The notes under the pieces: model-generated
What the model was told of the DNA's origin: nothing
The model's input: only the letters and a program-made list of their open reading frames with translations
Database searches by the model: none
In this document: positions 49,801 through 62,100 of the stretch, one piece after another
How positions within the stretch are numbered: position 1 is the first letter of the stretch
Layout of the letters: each line of letters begins with the position of its first letter
Assembly: GCA_032358165.1 (NCBI GenBank)
Contig: JAALGY010000053.1
Span: 992,001-1,056,000 of the forward strand
DNA: 64,000 nt
Source of the DNA: Diplosphaera chodatii
Taxonomy: Eukaryota > Chlorophyta > Trebouxiophyceae > Prasiolales > Stichococcaceae
Direction of reading: 5' to 3'
Made by a program: the position numbers and the translations under genes

Positions 49801-52800
49801 ACTGCTGTTTGACGATACTGTTTCTCGCCGCACAGCTGCTGCCACGCGCTGCTGGGCTGGTGGTGCATCAGGGCGGGCTGCACCCACAGCAGCCCATGAT
49901 GGCGCCGGCGCCCTCATACACACCCTTCTCGCAGGGCGGCCCGCAACAGCAGCTGCAGCAGGTGTGACCCTGACACCGCCACCTTCACCACCTATTGCCC
50001 AGCTCTGCCTGTGCTGTTCGTGAATGCGGTCCAGGCAGACGCCCAGCAGATGTGCCATGGCACAACCGTTGGTCCGCGTCTGCTGCTGCAGCTGATGCCG
50101 CTGGGCAGGGGGCAGCTCGCAGCGCAGCAGGCGGGCTCCGGCACCACCCTGGCGTCCGACATCTCGGCGACCACCGGCATGCCGCCGCAGATCAGCAGCG
50201 CGCTGCGCCGGCAGGGCTCCGACGCCGCGGGGCCCCACGCCCAGCCCCAGGTGCCCCCTCCTGTCAGCTGGCATGCATGACAGGTTGCATGACCAGGAGT
50301 CGGTGCCAGTTTACTGCTCGCTGCAGGTCGAGCAGTGCTCATCAATGCAACACACAGTGAGCCTGGATCATGTGGCCCCCTGCAGGTGCCGGCGGCCGCG
50401 GCCTGGGTGCCGGACAGCGGCGCGGAGGACGTGGGGGGCAGCAAGTCGGCGGCGGCGCGGCGTGGCGGCGGCGCGGCGGCGGTGGAGGCGGAGCTGGACG
50501 CCCTGCAGCGCGGCATGCTGGCGGCGTGGCAGGGGCGGCAGCCGACGCTCACGCCGCTGGGGGCGCAGGTGCCCGGGTGGCAGGGGCAGCTGGAGGGCAT
50601 CGAGGCGCGCGTGCAGGTGTGCTGCGGTACGACCGTCCATGCCGAGGTCCTTCCCGTGTTGAACTGCACGTACAGTGCCTTCTGATATGTGTGCAGCGCA
50701 CATGGTGCGTGCCACGCATGGTAACTCTTGTCAGTCCGACGGGGTTCCCCGTGATGTGTGCAGGCGGCGGCTCTGCCGCCGCAGCGCTCGTCCACGGCGC
50801 CGCTGCGAGGGCCCGGGCAGCACAGCCCCGGCGCGGAGGGCGCAGCCCAGCCGGCGTTCCGCGTGACGGACTACGCGCCGGACTGGGACTCCACCAGCGG
50901 CGGCGCGAAGCTGCTGCTGACGGGCAGCCTGCTGCCGGGGGCGCCGCTGTCCGCGCAGCGCGGGCCGCTGTTCCTGCTGTTCGACCAGACCGAGGTGCCC
51001 GGGGTGTTCGCCGACAGCTGCTTGGGGGGGCTAGGCAGCATTTTGCATGTGCAGCTAGGTGCATTCCAGGCCTTCATGGCAAATCCTGTACACGCAACGT
51101 TCATCAACATGCTGTTGCCTGACATCACCATCGGAGTGCAGGTGCCGGCCACGGTGCTGCAGCCGGGCGTGCTGCGGGCGACGGTGCCGCCGCACGCTCC
51201 AGGGCCGGTCCGCATCGCCGTGTCGCTGGGCGATGGCATCCCCAGGTCGCGGCTGCTGAGCTTCGAGTACCGCGTGCCGGCGCAGGCGCAGCTGTCCGAG
51301 GAGGACAGGTCCGCACGCTTGAGGAGGCGTGCCGGTGTGCATGGTCGTGCTGATGAAACTAGGACGTTCAGCCCTTCGTGGGGACTGTTAGCAAGCGCGT
51401 GTCGTCATTTGTGTATCCACAAAGCTAAGGTCGCCACTTCCATTTGTGCAGGTCAGCAGTCTCAGTGTCAGACAAGGAGCTGCAGCTGCGGCTGGTGCAG
51501 ATGCTGCTCAGCGGCCGCGGTGTCGGCAGCAGCAGCGAGCCTGCGTCGCCGGATGAACCTGGCCAGGCGATGGGGGGCGGCGACAGCCGACAGCAGCAGC
51601 GCGGCGTGCAGAGTGGGCTGGCTGCAGAGGCGGCGCCAGCCGCGCTGCCACACGAGCAGCGGGACCGGTACCTCACGCTGCTGCTCCAGCGGGAGGTGCA
51701 GCGCTATGCAGCCCAGGTGCGCCACCGGATGGGCACCACCTGCAGGGACCCTGCTGTGGTATGCGGATCCCCAGGGTATTGTGATGTGCAGCAGCTGTGC
51801 TCTGGATGACACTGCAATGGCAATGTGCAGGCCGCCAGCGGCAGCGGCTCTCTGGACGCGCTGTCGCCCAGCGGCGTGGGGCTGCTGCACCTGTTTGCGG
51901 CGCTGGGCTACGAGTGGGGCGTCACGGCGGTGCTGCTGGCGGGCGCGGCTGTGGACCTGCGGGACGCGCAGGGCCGCACAGCGCTGCACTGGGCCGCCGC
52001 CCGCGGCCACGAGGTGCGTCCAGGCAGCAGTTTGCCCCACTCGCGTTGTGCATGCACTGAAGCGCGTGTTCATGAGCCACGCTCATTGTGGGGCCTCCGC
52101 CGTCGTATGAGATGTGGATGCAACTGTCGCGCAGGCAGCGGTCACTGTGCTGCTGGCTCGCAAGGCCTCGCCGGCAGCGCGCACATGGCCCTCGGCAGGC
52201 GGTCAGCCGCTGACGCCCGCCGACATGGCGGCCGCCAGCGGCCGCGCCGGCCTGGCTGCCTTCCTGGCGGAGGCGCAGCTGAACCAGCTGCTGGTCGGCC
52301 TGAAAGCGGACAGTCGGCGACAGGGTGAGTGCCTGCCACCTTTGTGCGCCTGCGCCGAAGTGTCGGTGGCATCGTCAGATTGTCATTCACACCAGCTTGC
52401 CTGAAGCGCCCTTCTGAGACCTCGCCACTGCCTGACATCTGCAGCGCTCGCAGCAACAGCTGCTGCCGCCGAGCGCGAGCCGGACGCTGCGGGGCAGCGC
52501 AAGCGCACGCGTGCTGAGCGCAGCCTCTATCCGGGCGAGGAGCTCGGGAGTGCTCAGGGCGGCAACCCGCAGGCGGATGGGACATCCGCGCTGGAGCGGG
52601 CACGCCGCTCAGTCGCAGCCCTGTCTGACGCCTACGCCAAACTCGCCGAGCGCAAGGCGATGCTGAGGCAGCGGCGTGAGGAGCAGCGGCAGCGGTGAGC
52701 CGCCGTTGCCCACACAATGTGCTGTGGTACAGCGGGGAGTATGAACCATGGGCCACTCCGCCAACTGCAGCGCTCTGCGACTTCCTCCCCACGCGTGTGA

Positions 52801-53547
52801 TGGCAGCCCCTTCCTCATCTGCAGGGACGCGGCAGCGGTCCAGCGCATAGAGCAGTGGGAGGCCGTGTGGCAGAATGCCGAGGGGCACACCGTCGGCGCC
52901 ACCGCCGCCGCTGTGCAGCGCTTCAACGCCCTCGTGGCCCAGGCTTCCCAGCTGGGTGCCACCCTCAGGTGCCCAGCAAATGTGCCGCAGGAACTATATG
53001 CCATCGTTAGAGCTTGCATCTGGACGCAGTGCTCTACTGCTCCAAGCTGCCCAGCACAGACCTTTCGTGAACACCTTGCAGGGCAACACTGCTGGCGGAC
53101 CACGAGATTGACGCTCATGAGGAGGCTGCCGAGGCGGGCGGCTCTGATCTGGCATCGTCCCCAGACTGTCAGGCCGCCCTGGACCAGGTGCCCTCCTCAG
53201 ACCACATGTCTCCATGGTTTAGGCGCTCAGCTGTGTCTGCAGCTGCAGGTTGCTGGACAGCATCAGGGATGCTATCCGTGGATGCACTCTGATTATTGTT
53301 TCCACCTTCGCTCCTGTACATGCAGGCTGCCGCGTATGTCTCTGCAATCGACACCAGTGCAGAAGTAGCAACAGGCTATGATCGGATGGCAGCTGCCCTG
53401 GCAGCCGCAGCGGCTGGCGACACCGCAGCCAAGGTGCGACGGAGCCTGGAGATGGACAGGCAGCCGTCGCAGAGCCTGGGCTTGGGCTCGCTGAAGCTGG
53501 AGGGCAGCCCAGCGCTGTCACCATTTGCGCAGCCGGCACCCGTTTAG
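46857..53547 (+). CDS. CAMTA: Calmodulin-binding transcription activator (CAMTA)
   Basis: CAMTA proteins bind CGCG-core DNA through a CG-1 domain and couple calcium signals to transcription. The start at 46857 opens MTEPAALPLDYTDPHLPPG. The CG-1 domain is spread over several exons: GEGWLKNTEVCDLLVHYRTY, GSVFLFDRRAVRFFRKDGHS, WRKKADGKTVRETHEKLKVG, VDMLNCYYAHGDESEDVRLQ, RRCYWLLEADEDIVLVHYL. A long disordered region (about 47990-50450) carries VRWGFGPG-free, Pro/Ala/Gln-rich sequence. The IPT/TIG domain has RVTDYAPDWDSTSGGAKLLL and FDQTEVPGVF, then VQVPATVLQPGVLRATVPPH and RIAVSLGDGIPRSRLLSFEY (about 50860-51270). Ankyrin repeats follow: GLLHLFAALGYEWGVTAVLL, DAQGRTALHWAAARGHE, AAVTVLLARKA, LTPADMAAASGRAGLAAFL. 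A coiled region (SDAYAKLAERKAMLRQRREE) and a Ser/Pro tail end QPAPV-stop at 53545. The domain order is exactly that of CAMTA. I do not see a clear IQ motif in the C-terminal part. Confidence 0.9.
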
Positions 53548-54827
53548 ACAATTTGCTGCATGGGCCATGATGAGGATCACATACAGGCACAGTCCTGCGC
53601 TATGCGGCATCAATTGGGCACCGCCCATCATCACAGCGCCCTCACTGTGTCCAAGCTAGTCAGGGAAAGCACCTCGGTCGTGCACTGTATTCAATAGAGC
53701 AGACTTTGGCAGGCGCGGCCACCAAAATTGAGACTCTGGCGCAGTACTGTGAATTGTGAGGACTGACACCTGCACAAACAGGGCTCGCAGGCTATTGCTC
53801 ATGACAAAGTTACTTTGGCGATCGTCATTCTCGCAGACATTTCATTCTTGTCGTTCGTACCAGCGGTCCGTTGACCGCTGTGTTCCTGTTGCTCGTGAAA
53901 GCATCAAGGGGGTGGAACGCTCCTCTGCAGCATGCTGCGAAACTGTTAGTTTTTGCTGGGACTCGTGGCTGATGAGAGGGAGATGGATGCCGATCTTGGC
54001 TGTCATGTTGGCTGTGAGCCAGATCTGTCAGCCACAAGGCAAGTTGCCGAGGCAACAATCGTACAGCACCCTGGGACGACCATCACTCGAACTCCTCGTC
54101 GTTGGCTGGCCACAACGTGGCTACAAGTGTTGCAGGCCCTGTGCGTGTCACACCACCGCGGCCTGGGCACATACAGCAGGATTTTGCTGTGAACCGAGAA
54201 CCACATGCGTTGCTGCATCCCCGGAGCATGCGGCAGACATCGGCGATGTGACGACATAAAGGCCATTCTCCGCCAATAATCCCGCAGCTGACCCGCACCA
54301 GTGGCCGAACTAAAGGTAGCTGGGAGGCCTGGCATTGCTTCACTTGACTTGAAACGACGTTGATGTGCTCCCACAATCGCTGTGCCCCATTATCATGATC
54401 GTCAGCATAGCACCCTGCACAGTCAGCCAATCTGGCAGGGGCCATGCTGATGACCACCCACCTTATTTGTACACAGGAGATGCACAAACAGTGTACGTTC
54501 GACCCCATTGATCACGAGTGCATGCCCAGGCACAGCACGTCGAAAGAGTCTACATCGGCCTTTTCTACCCTGGCATCGAGGATGTGGTCGGCGAGCACAG
54601 AGCTGGACGACACGACAGCAGCCAAGGTGGACTTCTGAGCAGCTGAGCAGCTAGCAGCAGGGGAACCTGTGCCAACTTGATGCATCCCTGCTCAACTTAG
54701 ACTTCCACATTATTTCCGACAGCAGTGTAGGTGTGCTGTGACGATTGAAAGATGTGCAACCATCGACCATTGACCATTGACTGCCGGCAAGCAGGCGTGG
54801 CAGACCCACGGTACTTCGGCCGGGAGT
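53548..54827. other. 1.3-kb region without an assigned gene
   Basis: This follows CAMTA and precedes the mannanase gene. Several open frames of 60-170 codons exist, but their third-position GC is ordinary and they contain no known domain. The one coding-like piece is on the minus strand at about 54519-54639, reported separately under findings. The mannanase promoter should be near the right end. Confidence 0.45.
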
Positions 54828-57800
54828 ATGAGCATGTGGCGGTCGAGGCGGACGAAGCTGCTGGCTGCGGTGGTGCTGCTGGGCGGTCTGTGGGTGTGGC
54901 TGGGCAGTGGGACCGGAAACCTCCAACCCGCATCGCACCACTTCGTAAAAGTCGATGGCACACAGGTGACATACCCATGCCTCAGTGTCATGCCGCCACC
55001 AATGTTGTGCCTGGTGGCTGTTGGACGCCCGTGACATATGCCGGAGAGGTCGAGGAGTGTGTGCTGACTTGCTGCGCCTATGGCTGCAGTTCACGCTGCA
55101 CTGCCGGCCCTTCCTGGTGCGCCTGTGCATCCACCCGGTGCAACTGTGAGTAAATACTGTCTGTTAGACAAGTTTCGTGCCATACCAGGCCTGCAAGATC
55201 GCCGGCGTTGTTGATAGCAGGTTGCTGGGTTTAATGCGCATGACTTAATCGAGATGGCATCGATCAAGACTAGCGACTATGTGACAGTAGGTGGGCCGCA
55301 GAGTTTGAGATATGTGACATCTTGCTACGTCATACTGGGACGAGCCGAACTCACATGCGACGCTAGTTAACTCTGTTGTCTGCGCACTCAGAGGGGCGGC
55401 CTGGCAAAGCAGTCGTTCAGGAAGCCTTCCTCAATGCATCAAAGGCTGGCCTGAACACAGGTCTGTCTCGACCTGACGAGAACTGTTTAGTTGCAAACAC
55501 AATCAGCCGAATGAGTTTGAGTAGCACTCAAGCATGTCACTGCAGTGCGGGTGTTTGCACACGCCACATCAGCCGAATTTCAAATCCAGGTGAGGGAGCT
55601 AATGGCAGCAGCATGGCTTATACTGTACATAGTGGTCAGCTGACGTTCGCAAGTCGATTTGTCTTTGCCGCAGCTGCGATCACATCTCGGCTTGCGACCG
55701 TGCAGACTGGTCCAGGGGACGTTGACTATCGCTCGCTCCTGGGCCTCGACTATGTGATCACCCTAGCACAGGCACATGGTGCGGGTGTTCCCATGCAATT
55801 GCGGACCGTGTTGGGCGGCCTACATCTCACTCATGCAGATCAGTACCTGGTGCAGCTTGGCAAACGAACCATAATACCACATGGTACGTGAGGAGCTTAC
55901 ATCACAGGCATTCGATGTCAACCTGATGGCAGAAGCTTTGCCATCTGTGCCGTGCGCCCCCATGCAGGCATGAAGGTGCTGCTCAGCCTGGCGGACAATT
56001 GGAAGTATGCGGGCGGTGTGGATCAATATGTGGACTGGAGCGACTCCACCCCGAAGCGGGGAGACGGCCACCCCCGCCCGGCCGACGCAGAGGGCGACGC
56101 CGACAACACGGTGCGGCGGACAGAACCTGACACATAGTGCTGGTTCGCTGGTGTCTGCGGTGCCCAGCTCATATGCAGGGCACAGATCCACCCTGTACAC
56201 CCAGCAGCATCTCCACATATCCAGGCACAAGCTGCAACCGCTCAAAAGGGTCACAGCGGTCAGCTGATGGCCGAAAAGTGAAGTGCAGAGAGACGACCCG
56301 CTGCAGCAGGAGTATGAGGCAGAGCGGCACGCCCTCTTCTTCACGGATCGAAACTGCCGCCACCTATATAAGGTGCGACGTTGCCCAGACACCTAATTGA
56401 GTGTGTCAGCCTGCCTATCGTGTGCTCAGCTGGAGGGCGTCCATACTTTGCTGTTCGCCCTGGCGTAGATGCTGTTGTCACACTGCAGGATTATGCGAAG
56501 AAGGTCATCCTGCGCCGCAACCGGCTGAACGGGCGGCTGTATAAGGATGACGACACCATCATGGCATGGGGCATGCTGAACGAGCCGCGGTGTGAAACTT
56601 ACAAGGTGACTGCACGTTCCTGTGTAGCTCGTAGTCAACCTGCAATTGTATGTTGCTTGTCAGCAGTGCTGTCACCTGATGTGTGTATAGTGTTTGGCTG
56701 ATGAGTGCAGACGCCAGATTGTGGCAGCCACTTCCATGACTGGGTGTCCGAGATGGCGGCATATGTGAAACTTCTGGCACCGAAGCAGCTGCTGACCATT
56801 GGCTCGGAGGTGTGCTGTGCTGCATTTCAACCTGCAAACAGTGGCCCGAAGCATGTGACAATCAGAGCTGCAACAGCCGACCGACATGCGTGTCGCCGGC
56901 CTGCGCTCCCATGCGCACGCAGGGGTTCTTTGAGGCGAGCTCCCCGCAGGCTGGTGTCAACCCCGGAAGCTGGGCAACAGGAAGTGGGCAGGCATTTGCC
57001 AAGAACCATGCACTGGGGGACATCGACTTCACGACGGTGAGCTCAACACTAGTATCATGTACACATCATGTCTGCCAGTGTCTGGCAAAGCCAATTATAC
57101 GTGAGGCTGAAGTTCAGTGCACCTGAACGGCTTTCTTGGCCGACCTGCAGATACATGTGTGGCCTGACAACTGGAAAGGGTATGCACTCGTGAAATCGCT
57201 GCGGTTGCTGCTCCGTGACTGGACGCTCCCTGATGTGACGACACCTCGACAATCCTGGCGGCCACCCATCACAGGTACACGCCGGAGTATGCGCAGAAGT
57301 GGGTCTTGGCACACGTGTCAGAGGCTCAGCAGCTGTCAAAGCCCCTGCTCATCGAGGAGTTTGGCAGGAAGCTGGCGCCGTCCCGCACTGAATCAGGTGG
57401 TGGAGCATGTTCCAACTGTAATGTGAGCGTGGTCACAGCGCACCCACCAACCAGTACCGCAATGACTCAACAGCTGTGCACGCGGCCTGTAGAGGTCAAC
57501 CGGGGGCTTGCAGAGGGTCGGGACCTCACATTCAAGGTGTTGTACGACCTTGTGGAAAACTCCATCAGAATGTGCGCCCTCCCCTCTCCAGCATGGTGCC
57601 GTCACTCCAGCATGTTGCCGTCAAGTTCTTGGTCTGACCATGCAACAGAGTGTGCTAGTGTTCGCCCATCATGAGGGAGGACACCATCGCACACACATGT
57701 GCGCAGGGGCCAGGCGCTGCAGGGGTCGCTGTTCTGGCGCCTGGATGTGCCAGTCTACAAGAAGGAGCTTTGGCCGGGTGCATACCCAGTGCGGTGCGTC

Positions 57801-58038
57801 CGCTGGCTGGCGACACATCTGGGGCGACTCCCGCGTGCCAATGCAGGGGATACATTCAGTTTCGACTGCCGCCTGCAGGCCTGAGCACTCCACCTGGAGC
57901 ATCATACGTGCACATGCAGCCCTGCTGCACAACACCAGCGTGGGAGCTGGGCCCGCGCCGCTCTGCACTTCACAGCATCAGAGGGAGTGCTATGTGCCGC
58001 AATCCTTTGGACCCGTCCACAGGCACGGACCCAACTGA
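54828..58038 (+). CDS. MAN: Glycoside hydrolase family 5 endo-beta-1,4-mannanase
   Basis: The enzyme should cleave mannan or glucomannan backbones in the cell wall. The start at 54828 gives MSMWRSRRTKLLAAVVLLGG then LWVWLGSGTG, a signal anchor or signal peptide. The mature part begins HHFVKVDGTQ and VGGPQSLRYVTSCYVILGRA, the first barrel strand. Then AFLNASKAGLNT, DYRSLLGLDYVITLAQAHG, KVLLSLADNWKYAGGVDQYV, FFTDRNCRHLYK, DYAKKVILRRNRLNG and DDTIMAWGMLNEPRCETYK follow; the Glu of NEP is the acid/base. Next are WVSEMAAYVKLLAPKQLLTI, IDFTTIHVWPDNWK and QQLSKPLLIEEFGRKLAP, with the second catalytic Glu in IEEFG. LQGSLFWRLDVPVYKKELWP and EHSTWSIIRAHAALLHN close the barrel. Stop at 58036-58038. Both catalytic residues are present and the order matches plant mannanases. 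The exon chain near 55200-55700 is partly inferred; strand 1 is diverged, with SCY in place of the usual NCY or NSY. Confidence 0.88.
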
Positions 58039-59138
58039 CTGCTGTGAATGGTTCTTGCTGATTGTGTGTCGAGGACCCTTCTCACGACTAGCGTGCGCCA
58101 AGGCTTCTGTTCTCGCCACCACCAACACAATCCTTACCTCAGCAGTGCTGTGCCAGTCGAGTCATGGAGAGTCTGTGCATGTTCCATGCTCTTATTGGTT
58201 GCAGATGCGTGAGGCGGCCTGCAGCGTGCATGGAGCTGGTGCGTGCAGCAAACTCGACGCCCGATGCGGCCAGCAGTGGCCACGAGGCCAGCGAACAACC
58301 CAGCAGCCGAAGCCCCGCCAGATACATCACGCGTGAGAGTTGCTGCAGGGAGGCTCACGGCTCCTGCTTCCCATTGTAGAGGCATGTGTGGCTGCACCTT
58401 GCTTGTAGGTTGGCGATGGTCACAATGTCACCACCTTCCCGGTTGGGCACTGCATTGTAGCTCAGATCTGCCGCAGATCTGAGCTAGAATCATCTGCGTA
58501 CAACACAATTATTCCGCCCATGTGGGTGCATCAGCAGGGACGGTTCTGGCCGGCCACTATGTAGCATCACCCCGATGTAACACACAGATGAAAGCCTCAC
58601 CATCAGCCAGCAACGACTGGCGATAAGAACCCAATCGGTCAATCGATTGCCTCAGGAAGACTTTGTCGTGCCCCGAACTGTAGTCGTGAGCACTGCCGCA
58701 GGAAGAGAAGTAATTGGCGGCAAGTGGGGTACATGTGTTTACTCCCCCTTACTCGTCCCTTGCCACCCCGCCTTGCATGCATGCTCCACAACCATCGGAT
58801 CTCCCCGCATGTGTTGCTACGAGGCGCCAGGCTGACTTTGAGGGTCATCGGTGCATGCCGTCGCTGTGCTCACGTCAGCTGTTGCTGAGGTGCCCCGGTC
58901 AACGTTGCATGGGTAATCTGCCGCTGCCCTGTTTGAGTAGTGCGGCAGCATTGCAGTGATCATACTGTCTCCAGGTTGCAGCAATGTATAATTCGCAGCA
59001 GCAGTGCTTGTGAGAGCCGGCACAGTAGGATCTCGTTCAGCGTGCAGTTTCGCGCGCTACAGTTCGACCCTTCCGGCAGGTTGGCAGGTTCAGCGGGTTG
59101 CACGCAGCAGACTAAGAAGGATCAGTATCCAGAACCCA
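58039..59138. other. Intergenic stretch with a perfect hairpin and a TGTAA motif
   Basis: This holds the 3' end of the mannanase gene and the upstream region of the B3 gene. TGTAA occurs at 58576-58580, about 540 bases after the mannanase stop, and is a plausible polyadenylation signal. A perfect 14-base inverted repeat lies at 58458-58486. No gene is seen. Confidence 0.45.
58458..58486. repeat. Perfect inverted repeat, 14-base arms, 1-base spacer
   Basis: The arm tagctcagatctgc (58458-58471) is followed by one c and its exact reverse complement gcagatctgagcta (58473-58486). It lies about 420 bases downstream of the mannanase stop, probably inside the 3' untranslated region if the TGTAA at 58576 is the polyadenylation signal. 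As DNA it is a cruciform-capable palindrome; with a one-base spacer an RNA hairpin would lose the top pairs to form a loop. Confidence 0.85.
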
Positions 59139-62100
59139 TGAGCATTGGAGGTGTTGCCGGCGCCGTGCTCGGAGCCGGTGAGTGCATGCACACCATAGTG
59201 CTACTGGTCAAACGCATTGTGAACCAGCGCAGTTGACTTGCGCTGCACCCATCAAAGGCTACGTGCATAGGACAAGAGACTCAGGCCAAAGTGTAGCCCA
59301 CATGGCATGCACCCGTTTGTTGCTGGATTTGGCGCCTGAGTCGTGTCAGCAATGCGGGAGGTCTTGAGAGGCGACAGAATCTTGATCGCGGCGATTTGGC
59401 GCAACAAGGCAGCTGCTGTACATTATATTGCAGTTCCCTGACGTTGCACAGCATGCATGATGCCGGTAGGTGGCGAGGAGTGCGCTGGGGGGCTGCCCAC
59501 TGACGGGGACGGTGGAATACGGGAGGCGCCCGCGCCCCTTCCCCGGCTCCCTGGCCGCAGCCGGTGAGCGAGTGCCTGTGTCATACGTCACGTACACGAA
59601 TGGCACCCGATGCGACACCCATCCCGCCCAGATGCAGGCCCTCGGGCGTGTATGTGTTTCGAACACGACACCTGCACCGGTTGTGTGCATGCTACGTAGC
59701 CGGGCCTGCGTTCGACTGGCACCCTGCTGACACCCTCTCAGTTGTATCTGCCAGTCAGTCCTGGAACCGCACGGCAGAAGACCCGCTGAACAGACCGAAC
59801 GGCGATGGAAGTCGAGCGAACGCGTCCATGACTGTTGCATGCAGGAAGCCCAACAAGTGCCGAGCGCCGCAGCAAACCACTTTTGTGGGCATCAAGAGTG
59901 CATTTGGGGCGATGCCAAGCGCTGGTGATGTCCCCGCTGAAAGGCAGTCACGCAGGCATGCACAGCCGATGCAGGTCAGTAAAGTCAGGATGACCCGCCC
60001 CCGCATGCCAGAACTGATCTGCAGGCAGCTTGGTGAAGCTCCTGAAATGTTTTGAGGTGACCAAGGCGCTGTGTCACCGCCCGCACCGCCAGTGTTGCGG
60101 GTCGTGTCATGTGCACATGCATTAGAGGGATGGCCCGAAGCTCCTTGGTTCCTTCCAGATGTCTGACTTTGGGGGACCAAAGGGCACGCAGCAGTATAAC
60201 AGCAGCATTTCCTGCCACAGGCCGCTGACGGGTGCGTTCGGCCGGACACCTGCCTTGCTGCGCCCAGCGGTGACTCCCCCAAACACGCAGCAGCCATGGC
60301 AGCGACCAGGGCTTGCAAGCGGTCCAAGCGCAAGTCTGTCAGCCTGGAACCCGCTCAGGTGCGCACGAGAAGCAGGCTGGCACGAGCAGGCGCCGTGATC
60401 TGCAGCATGCTGGCACCCTGCTGCAGTGTGCCAGTCAGGGTGGTGGTGTGAGCGCCTGCACATCAACGGTGCGGGTGGCCAATGTCCGCAGGCCACGAGC
60501 CGTGACGACTGCTCTGGAAGTGCGTCGCTGACTGGCGAGGCGGCGCTGGACGACGAAGACGTCGCCGACGCCTCTCGCCGCTCTTCAAGGTGGTGCTTCC
60601 GGAGCGCAGAGCTTGCGCCCTCACCTGCCTGTGCATGCAGCGATGTGGAGCGTCTGCTGTCAGGCTGCTGCTCGTATGCATAGAAGCACCTCTCAACATG
60701 TTGCCTGCAGGACGAAGCGGTTCCGGAAGAACGGGGACGTGGACTTTGCCCAGATCCTGGGGCGCGGCAGCCGAGTGCAGGACCTGGAGATGAGCTGCGA
60801 CACGCACGGCTCACTGGGTGTGTGTGCACAGTGCCGCTGACTTTGCCCCGGAAGTGCAACCTGTTGCCAGTGGCCATCATGCAGCAAAACATCGAGAAGG
60901 TCTGATGCCATGAACTTTGATGCTGGGCAGGATCTGCTGCGGCCGAGTCTGCGCCTCTGGAGCGGCGGCCCAGCATCAGCAGCCCGCATATGCTGCCGCC
61001 AGTCCAGGCAGCCACAGGGGTGCCCCCTGGCGCCACACCGGGCACCCTGAGCAAGGCCAAATCTGGAGGCGCCCGCGCTCGCAGAGGTGCTGCCACTCAC
61101 AGCCTCGCATGGTCACCTGTTTCTCATGATGGTCAGCTGAGCTGGCTGGAACTGCAGCCATGACCAAACTGTGCCTGGGCTGCATCGGTTGCAGCAGAGG
61201 CACCGCTGACCGCTCGCTTCCTGTGCAGGGCGGAAGCTGCCGATCGCCAAACTTGCGGAGGACGCTGAGCTGGCGGCGGGGGGCGATGCCGAGTGCACGG
61301 TGCTGTGCGCCAAGGTGCTCACCAACAGCGACGCCAGCTCGGGGCGCATCATCCTGCCGCGCATCTACGTCGAGGCGAACCTGTCCTTTGTCATCGGCTA
61401 CAGGTGCTTGGTCGGGCCCAGTCACCTCCTCGTCTGATCAAATCTCGCAGAATCTTGCTGAACAGGATGCAGCTGTGCGTGCTGACAGATGTCACTGCTG
61501 TCCATGTTGCTGCCAACTCGGCTCAGTTGTTGCATGAGAGCACAACTGTTTGATTGCGTCAACTTTTCAGGAAATTCATATGTTCCTGCTGCGCAGGGCG
61601 TACTCGCTGGCGGCGGTGGACGCGCAGGGCCGCAGCTACGACTTTGTGATCAAGTCGTGGGCAAACGGCACGGAGCACCGCCGCGTGTACGTGCTGGAGC
61701 AGGCGGCGCCCTTCATCAAGGCGCACGCCCTGGGCGCCGGCGACGCGGTCGGCATCTGCACCAACGGCGCCGGCAGCCTCGCCATCCTGGCCAACACCCC
61801 GGAGGTACCGCCTCCACCCCAGGGCCGCAGTACAGGCAGGGCCGTCCTGCAGTACAATCTTACATGAAGCAGGATTGGTCATCCCAGCAGGGTCGGAACC
61901 TGTACTACAGCAGTGCGAGTGCTGAGCCTGGTCCCTCATGTCGTATATGCCCGCCGCTCCCGAAGGTGCACGCGGCGACGGTGCGGCCGGTGCTGGGGGG
62001 CGTGGCGGCGCTGCGGGCGATGGCGGTGCCGGCGACGGGGAAGGTGCAGCCGCTGGTGACCGGCGCCCCCGCCGCCTCCTGCACCCGCACCCTCCACTGC

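Noticed and set aside
53756..54259. 167-codon plus-strand open frame between CAMTA and the mannanase gene
   Set aside because: Many Cys, Trp and Ser, no domain, ordinary third positions and no splice continuation; not supported as a gene.
60159..60398. Independent small gene starting MSDFGGPKGTQQY
   Set aside because: The ATG directly follows a splice acceptor (ccttccag) and the frame joins in phase to the upstream exon ending HAQPMQ, so it is better read as an internal exon of the B3 gene.
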